64,000 bases of DNA from Verrucosispora sp. WMMD573. Lineage in GTDB: Bacteria > Actinomycetota > Actinomycetes > Mycobacteriales > Micromonosporaceae. The notes beneath the pieces were generated by a model. That model made no database searches. It worked only from the letters and a program-made list of their open reading frames with translations, and had not been told where the DNA came from. The stretch spans positions 6,200,001-6,264,000 of the forward strand of contig NZ_CP114901.1 in assembly GCF_027497175.1 (NCBI RefSeq). The letters run 5' to 3'. Shown here in pieces: positions 59,126-64,000 of the stretch. A program made the position numbers and the translations under genes. Within the stretch, counting starts at the first letter, position 1. The number at the start of each line of letters is the position of its first letter.

Positions 59126-61870
59126 GTGGCTACGGAACGCAAGCGCCCGGTGATCACGGCCGGCCTGCCGAGCCAGCTTCCGGACATCGACCCCGAAGAA
59201 ACCAGCGAGTGGGTCGAGTCGCTCGACGGTGTCATCGACGACCGTGGCACCAAGCGAGCCCGCTACGTGATGCTGCGGCTGCTGGAGCGCGCCCGGGAGC
59301 GTCAGGTCGGCGTGCCGTCGCTGACCACCACCGACTACCTCAACACCATTCCGCCGGAGCGCGAACCGTGGTTCCCCGGCGACGAGCACGTCGAGCGCCG
59401 GATCCGGGCGTACGTGCGGTGGAACGCGGCGATGCTGGTGCACCGCGCGCAGCGACCGGAGATCGGCGTCGGTGGCCACATCTCGACCTACGCCAGCTCG
59501 GCCTCGCTCTACGAGGTCGGCTTCAACCACTTCTTCCGGGGCAAGGACCACCCGGGTGGCGGCGACCACATCTTCTACCAGGGGCACGCCTCCCCCGGCA
59601 TGTACGCGCGGGCGTACCTGGAGGGCCGGCTCAGCGAGAACCAGCTGGACGGCTTCCGGCAGGAGCTGTCCCACCCCGGTGGCGGCCTGCCCTCGTACCC
59701 GCACCCCCGGCTGATGCCGGACTTCTGGGAGTTCCCCACGGTCTCCATGGGTCTGGGCGGTCTGAACGCCATCTACCAGGCCCGGTTCAACCGCTACCTG
59801 CACCACCGGGGCATCAAGGACACCTCCGACCAGCACGTCTGGGCCTTCCTCGGCGACGGCGAGATGGACGAGCCGGAGACCCTGGGCGCGATCGGGGTGG
59901 CCGCCCGCGAGGAGCTGGACAACCTCACCTTCGTGATCAACTGCAACCTGCAACGCCTGGACGGGCCGGTACGCGGCAACGGCAAGGTCATGCAGGAGCT
60001 GGAGGCGTTCTTCCGGGGCGCCGGCTGGAACGTGATCAAGGTCGTCTGGGGGCGGGAGTGGGATCCGCTGCTCGCCGCCGACACCGACGGCGCGCTGGTC
60101 AACCTGATGAACACCACGCCCGACGGTGACTACCAGACCTACAAGGCGGAGTCCGGGGCGTACGTGCGGGAGCACTTCTTCGGCCGTGACCCGCGCACCC
60201 GCAAGATGGTCGAGGGGCTGACCGACGACGAGATCTGGAACCTCAAACGGGGCGGGCACGACTACCGCAAGCTCTACGCGGCCTACAAGGCGGCGACCGA
60301 GCACACCGGCCAGCCGACCGTGATCCTGGCCAAGACGATCAAGGGCTGGACGCTCGGCTCGCACTTCGAGGGCCGCAACGCCACCCACCAGATGAAGAAG
60401 CTGACGCTGGAGGACCTGAAGACCTTCCGCGACCGGCTCTATCTCGACATCCCGGACTCGGCGCTGGAGGAGAACCCCTACCTGCCGCCGTACCTGCGGC
60501 CAGACGACAAGTCCGACGAGATGCAGTACCTGCACGAGCGGCGCAAGCAACTCGGCGGTTACCTGCCCACCCGGCGGACCAGCACCAAGAAGCTGGGCAT
60601 TCCCGCCGCAGAACGCTTCGCCGACGTCAAGCGCGGCTCGGGCAAGCAGAAGGTGGCCACCACGATGGCCTTCGTACGCCTGCTCAAGGACCTGATGAAG
60701 GACAAGGAGTTCGGCAGGCGCTGGGTGCCGATCATCCCGGACGAGGCACGCACCTTCGGCCTGGACTCGATCTTCCCGACCGCCAAGATCTACTCGCCGC
60801 ACGGCCAGCGGTACACCTCGGTCGACCGGGAGCTGTTCCTGTCGTACAAGGAGTCGACCGCCGGGCAGATTCTGCACGAGGGGATCAACGAGGCCGGCTC
60901 GGTCGCCTCGTTCACCGCGGCCGGCACGTCGTACGCCACCCACGACGAGCCGATGATCCCGATGTACATCTTCTACTCGATGTTCGGGTTCCAGCGCACC
61001 GGTGACGGCTTCTGGGCCGCCGCCGACCAGATGGCCCGGGGCTTCGTGCTCGGCGCCACCGCCGGACGCACCACGCTCAACGGTGAAGGGCTCCAACACG
61101 AGGACGGGCACTCCCTGCTGCTGGCCGCCACCAACCCGGCGGTGGTCGCGTACGATCCGGCGTTCGCGTTCGAGATCGCGCACATCATGGAGAACGGCCT
61201 GCACCGGATGTACGGCGCGGAGCCGGAGAACGTCTTCTACTACCTCACCGTCTACAACGAGCCGATCCACCAGCCGGCGGAACCCGACGGCGTGGACGTC
61301 GAGGGCATCGTCAAGGGCATCCACCGCTACTCCCCCGCCCCGTCGCTGGACGGGGACGGCCCCCGGGCGAACCTGCTGGCCTCCGGCACCGGCATGCAGT
61401 GGGCGCTCAAGGCGCAGCAGTTGCTGGCGCAGGACTGGGGGGTGGCCGCCGACGTCTGGTCGGTCACCTCGTGGACCGAGCTGCGCCGCGACGCGGTGGA
61501 GTGCGAGGAGTACAACCTCCTGCACCCGGGCGCCGAACAGCGGGTGCCGTACATCCAGCGCAAGCTGGCCGACGCCGACGGCCCGAAGGTCGCGGTCAGC
61601 GACTGGATGCGCGCGGTGCCGGACCTGATCTCCCGGTGGGTGCCGGGCGACTGGACCTCGCTGGGCACCGACGGCTTCGGGCTGTCCGACACCCGGCACG
61701 CGCTGCGGCGGCACTTCCACGTCGACGCCGAGTCGGTGGCGGTCGCGACGCTGCGGCAGCTCGCGCTGCGCGGGGCGGTGCCGGCCCACGTGCCGGCCGA
61801 GGCGGCCAAGAAGTACGCGATCGACGACGTCAACGCCGCCCCGGTCGGCGAGACCGGCGGCGACAGCTAA
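59126..61870 (+). CDS. aceE: pyruvate dehydrogenase E1, homodimeric
   Basis: 914 residues, normal length, GTG 59126 behind GAGGGAA. Converts pyruvate and thiamine diphosphate to the acetyl group passed to lipoyl-E2. Thiamine site: [34 protein letters not shown]. Other marks: [58 protein letters not shown] and [21 protein letters not shown]. Transcribed away from yjbQ; a terminator follows. Confidence 0.96.
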   Translation: MATERKRPVITAGLPSQLPDIDPEETSEWVESLDGVIDDRGTKRARYVMLRLLERARERQVGVPSLTTTDYLNTIPPEREPWFPGDEHVERRIRAYVRWNAAMLVHRAQRPEIGVGGHISTYASSASLYEVGFNHFFRGKDHPGGGDHIFYQGHASPGMYARAYLEGRLSENQLDGFRQELSHPGGGLPSYPHPRLMPDFWEFPTVSMGLGGLNAIYQARFNRYLHHRGIKDTSDQHVWAFLGDGEMDEPETLGAIGVAAREELDNLTFVINCNLQRLDGPVRGNGKVMQELEAFFRGAGWNVIKVVWGREWDPLLAADTDGALVNLMNTTPDGDYQTYKAESGAYVREHFFGRDPRTRKMVEGLTDDEIWNLKRGGHDYRKLYAAYKAATEHTGQPTVILAKTIKGWTLGSHFEGRNATHQMKKLTLEDLKTFRDRLYLDIPDSALEENPYLPPYLRPDDKSDEMQYLHERRKQLGGYLPTRRTSTKKLGIPAAERFADVKRGSGKQKVATTMAFVRLLKDLMKDKEFGRRWVPIIPDEARTFGLDSIFPTAKIYSPHGQRYTSVDRELFLSYKESTAGQILHEGINEAGSVASFTAAGTSYATHDEPMIPMYIFYSMFGFQRTGDGFWAAADQMARGFVLGATAGRTTLNGEGLQHEDGHSLLLAATNPAVVAYDPAFAFEIAHIMENGLHRMYGAEPENVFYYLTVYNEPIHQPAEPDGVDVEGIVKGIHRYSPAPSLDGDGPRANLLASGTGMQWALKAQQLLAQDWGVAADVWSVTSWTELRRDAVECEEYNLLHPGAEQRVPYIQRKLADADGPKVAVSDWMRAVPDLISRWVPGDWTSLGTDGFGLSDTRHALRRHFHVDAESVAVATLRQLALRGAVPAHVPAEAAKKYAIDDVNAAPVGETGGDS

Positions 61871-61883
61871 ACAGTTCCATCCC

Positions 61884-61918
61884 GAAGGGCCCGGCGCGCA
61901 CCCCACGCCGGGCCCTTC
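61884..61918 (+). terminator. aceE terminator
   Basis: Arms 61884-61896 and 61906-61918 are a perfect 13-bp inverted repeat with a 9-nt loop, 13 bp after the aceE stop, followed by a pyrimidine run (TTCCCTTCCC). Confidence 0.85.
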
Positions 61919-61955
61919 CCTTCCCTTCCCCTCCCACCCCCTCCCCCCCAGCCTC

Positions 61956-62016
61956 GTTGATCATGAGGTTAGCGGCGCTTTGAAGATCAACATCTACCGT
62001 CAACCTCATGATCAAC
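61956..62016. repeat. intergenic palindromic repeat (gttgatcatgagg type)
   Basis: GTTGATCATGAGGTT at 61956-61970 pairs perfectly with 62002-62016 over a 31-nt spacer. The word is a common dispersed palindrome of Micromonospora-type genomes, from general knowledge. It follows the aceE terminator. The rest of the gap up to 62223 holds the promoter of the LVIVD gene; no gene is seen. Confidence 0.65.
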
Positions 62017-62223
62017 AGGGGCTGGGGTGGGGGTCAGGGTGGGGGGTGGTATGACGCAGGTGGTATTGGATGGCGCTATCGCCTGTAACAGTATTAATCC
62101 AGAATGGTCGATAGGCGTTCGGCCCTTGCGGGCACTGGGTCGAATCGGTGGACCATCCCGTCGCGCCGTCCCACCGCCGGCCCGGACGCTATCGACGCTT
62201 CGGCGCGACGGGAGGGAGTGCAC

Positions 62224-63513
62224 ATGCGACCTGTTCGGATCGGTCTGGCCCTGGCCGTCGGCGCCCTGGTGGTGTCGATGCTCCCGGGGAGCTCACCCTC
62301 GGTGGCCCACGACCCGGCCACCCCGGCCGGGCGCGCGTCGGCCCAGGAGTTCATGGCCCAGCGCGAACCCACTCAGCAACTCGTCGCGGCCGCTGCCGCG
62401 ACCTGCACCAACGGCCAGGCGGCGGGCTACCCCTGCCGCAACGTGGACCTGCTGTCGTTCATGCCACTGTCCAGCATCGGCGGCAGCCAGGCCAACGACA
62501 TCTGGGGCTGGACCGACCCGCAGACCGGCAAGGAGTACGCCCTGGTCGGTCGCCGCAACGGCACCTCGTTCGTGGACGTGTCCAACCCGACCGCCCCGGT
62601 CTACCTGGGCAACCTGCCCGCGTACCAGAACCGCACCGCGATCTGGCGGGACATCAAGGTCTACCGGGACCACGCGTACGTGGTGGCGGACGTCTCCGGG
62701 CACGGCATGCAGGTGTTCGACCTGACCCGGCTCCGTGGCGTCACCACGCCGCAGACCTGGACGGCCAACACGCACTACAGCCAGTTCGGCAACTCGCACA
62801 ACATCGCCATCAACGAGCAGACCGGGTACGCGTACGCGGTCGGCACGAACACCTGCAGCGGCGGCCTGCACATGGTCGACATCCGCACCCCGAAGTCACC
62901 GGTGTACGCCGGCTGCGTCAGCAACGACGGCTACACCCACGACACCCAGTGCGTGGTCTACCGGGGTCCGGACACCACCTACACCGGACGGGAGATCTGC
63001 GTCAGCTCCAACGAGGACACGGTGACCGTGGTCGACGTGACCACCAAGTCCGCGCCCCGTCAGCTGTCCCGCATCGGCTACACCGGTCGGGCGTACACCC
63101 ACCAGGGCTGGTTCACCGACAACCAGCGGTACTTCCTGCTCGACGACGAGTTGGACGAGACCCGGCGGGGGGTGCGGACGCAGACCTACATCTGGGACCT
63201 GGCCGACCTGGACGCACCTCGGCACATCGGCACCTACAGCGCCCCGTCCGGGGTGCAGGCCACCGATCACAACCAGTACGTCAAGGGCAGCTACAGCTAC
63301 CAGGCCAACTACCGGGCCGGGTTGCGCATCCTGGACCTGCGTAACGTAGCCAGCGGCTCGGCCACCGAGGCGGGATTCTTCGACATCTACCCGTCGAGCA
63401 ACAGCGCCTCGATGAACGGGGCGTGGAGCACCTATCCGTACTACCCGAGCGGCATCGTGGTGGTCAGCGGCATCGAGCAGGGGCTGTTCGTGCTCCGGCC
63501 CCGCTTGTCATGA
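62224..63513 (+). CDS. secreted LVIVD-repeat (choice-of-anchor B) protein
   Basis: 429 residues from ATG 62224 with GGGAGGGAG upstream. Signal peptide (VRIGLALAVGALVVSMLPGSSPSVAHD), then a beta-propeller-like protein with LVIVD-type repeats: YALVGRRNGTSFVDVSNPTAPVYLGNLP, VFDLTRL, LHMVDIRTPKSPVYAG, VTVVDVTTKSAPRQL and LRILDLRN. Several Cys suggest disulphides outside the cell. Family proteins are called choice-of-anchor B; no anchor is seen here. Its stop overlaps the next start (ATGA). Confidence 0.9.
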   Translation: MRPVRIGLALAVGALVVSMLPGSSPSVAHDPATPAGRASAQEFMAQREPTQQLVAAAAATCTNGQAAGYPCRNVDLLSFMPLSSIGGSQANDIWGWTDPQTGKEYALVGRRNGTSFVDVSNPTAPVYLGNLPAYQNRTAIWRDIKVYRDHAYVVADVSGHGMQVFDLTRLRGVTTPQTWTANTHYSQFGNSHNIAINEQTGYAYAVGTNTCSGGLHMVDIRTPKSPVYAGCVSNDGYTHDTQCVVYRGPDTTYTGREICVSSNEDTVTVVDVTTKSAPRQLSRIGYTGRAYTHQGWFTDNQRYFLLDDELDETRRGVRTQTYIWDLADLDAPRHIGTYSAPSGVQATDHNQYVKGSYSYQANYRAGLRILDLRNVASGSATEAGFFDIYPSSNSASMNGAWSTYPYYPSGIVVVSGIEQGLFVLRPRLS

Positions 63514-64000
63514 CCACCACCGACCATCGGCCGGCGACGGCCGCCGGCCAGGTCGAGGGGGCGTCCCAGCCGGGGCGCCCCCGCCCCGACCCGGTGCCGC
63601 CGGGCGGCACGGCGTGGCGGTACGCCGCCGCCGCGCTGGTGCTCAGCCTGACTCTGGCCGTCGGATTCTTCGCCGGTCGCGCCGGTGCGCCGGCCACCGG
63701 TCCGGCACCGCAGACAGCGTCCACCGCGCACCTCGGTCACGGCCCGGGCGGGCTGGAGGTGTCCCGCGACGGCTGGACCCTGACCCTGGACACGCCGAGC
63801 CTGACCGCCGGCCGGCCGGGCGAGCTGGCCTTTCGGATCACCGATGCGGCCAGCGCGGCGCTCACTGCCTTTCAGGAGAACCACGAGCGCCGCATGCACC
63901 TGATCCTGGTCGGTCGGGACCTCTCCGGCTACCAGCACGTACACCCGGAGATGTCGGCCGACGGCACCTGGCGGGTCACGGTCACCCCGACCGCGCCCGG
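63510..64000 (+). CDS. membrane-anchored extracytoplasmic protein, cut by window end
   Basis: 164 codons are visible from ATG 63510, coupled to the LVIVD gene. A Pro/Gly-rich cytoplasmic N-terminus (1-35) precedes one membrane helix (YAAAALVLSLTLAVGFFAG), and the outside part begins LEVSRDGWTLTLDTPSLTAGRPGELAFRITD. The sequence MHLILVGRDLSGYQHVHPEMSADGTWRV recalls FixH/YtkA-like domains with possible metal-binding His residues. The 3' end lies beyond the window. Confidence 0.8.
   Translation, partial: MTTTDHRPATAAGQVEGASQPGRPRPDPVPPGGTAWRYAAAALVLSLTLAVGFFAGRAGAPATGPAPQTASTAHLGHGPGGLEVSRDGWTLTLDTPSLTAGRPGELAFRITDAASAALTAFQENHERRMHLILVGRDLSGYQHVHPEMSADGTWRVTVTPTAP

Overview
The window is about 64 kb of high-GC actinobacterial chromosome. 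Codon bias, frequent GTG starts, 4-nt start/stop overlaps, an F420 reductase gene and the intergenic palindrome types suggest Micromonosporaceae (Micromonospora or a close relative); the genus is inferred, not proven. The conserved genes GlnA2-like, PanB, RNase H/phosphatase fusion, zinc-ribbon protein, Nif3, AhpE, DUF3052 and AceE are clustered in much the same way in other actinobacteria, including Mycobacterium tuberculosis (Rv2220 to Rv2241 area), so the backbone is ordinary core chromosome.

Left chromosomal part (1-14436): a small secreted protein, a DUF350 membrane protein, a type I glutamine synthetase, glutamine-dependent NAD synthetase (nadE), panB, a decayed membrane gene, a lipoprotein, an NADPH:F420 reductase, an RNB-domain ribonuclease, a histone H1-like lysine/alanine repeat protein, a Nudix hydrolase, a nucleotidyltransferase, a Roadblock/LC7 pair and a DinB-like protein.

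Integrated element (14437-31660): an actinomycete integrative and conjugative element (AICE) of about 17.2 kb lies between two perfect 38-bp direct repeats. The right repeat is the 3' end of the RNase P RNA gene rnpB (minus strand, about 31627-32054), so rnpB is the attachment site. The AICE core is complete: tyrosine integrase, excisionase, RepSA-type HUH replication initiator, DUF2637 Spd-like protein, two small proteins, FtsK/TraB DNA translocase, a Pra-like activator and a short GntR repressor resembling KorSA of pSAM2. Related operator palindromes lie in front of the pra-like gene and the short gntR. Arm-type repeats of 9 bp sit inside both att sites. A second operon (25657-28269, minus) holds a GntR/UTRA regulator, a family 2 glycosyltransferase and three small proteins, two of them Cys-rich.

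Cargo: two clearly lower-GC islands within the AICE look like defence genes. The first (22144-25161) is a tight three-gene operon: an 80-residue single-pass membrane protein, a P-loop NTPase, and a 655-residue protein with four C-terminal membrane helices that I cannot place in a family. This is the best candidate for an undescribed system. The second (29102-30709) is a single-chain DUF262/DUF1524 nuclease of the GmrSD type.

Right chromosomal part (31661-64000): rnpB, a DinB-like protein, a TSUP transporter, the RNase H/zinc-ribbon/Nif3 block, an XRE regulator with a flavoprotein and a divergent prim-pol protein, an extracytoplasmic flavin electron-transfer cluster (ferric reductase-like, FMN-binding protein, ApbE), a SWIM/SNF2 pair, a PfkB kinase, a polysaccharide pyruvyl transferase-like protein, a hyaluronan-synthase-like glycosyltransferase with a small membrane partner, a truncated phosphotransferase, an alpha/beta hydrolase, tRNA-Val(UAC), AhpE, DUF3052, a fused E1 alpha/beta 2-oxoacid dehydrogenase with MarR and YjbQ neighbours, aceE, an LVIVD-repeat secreted protein and the start of a membrane-anchored protein cut by the window end.
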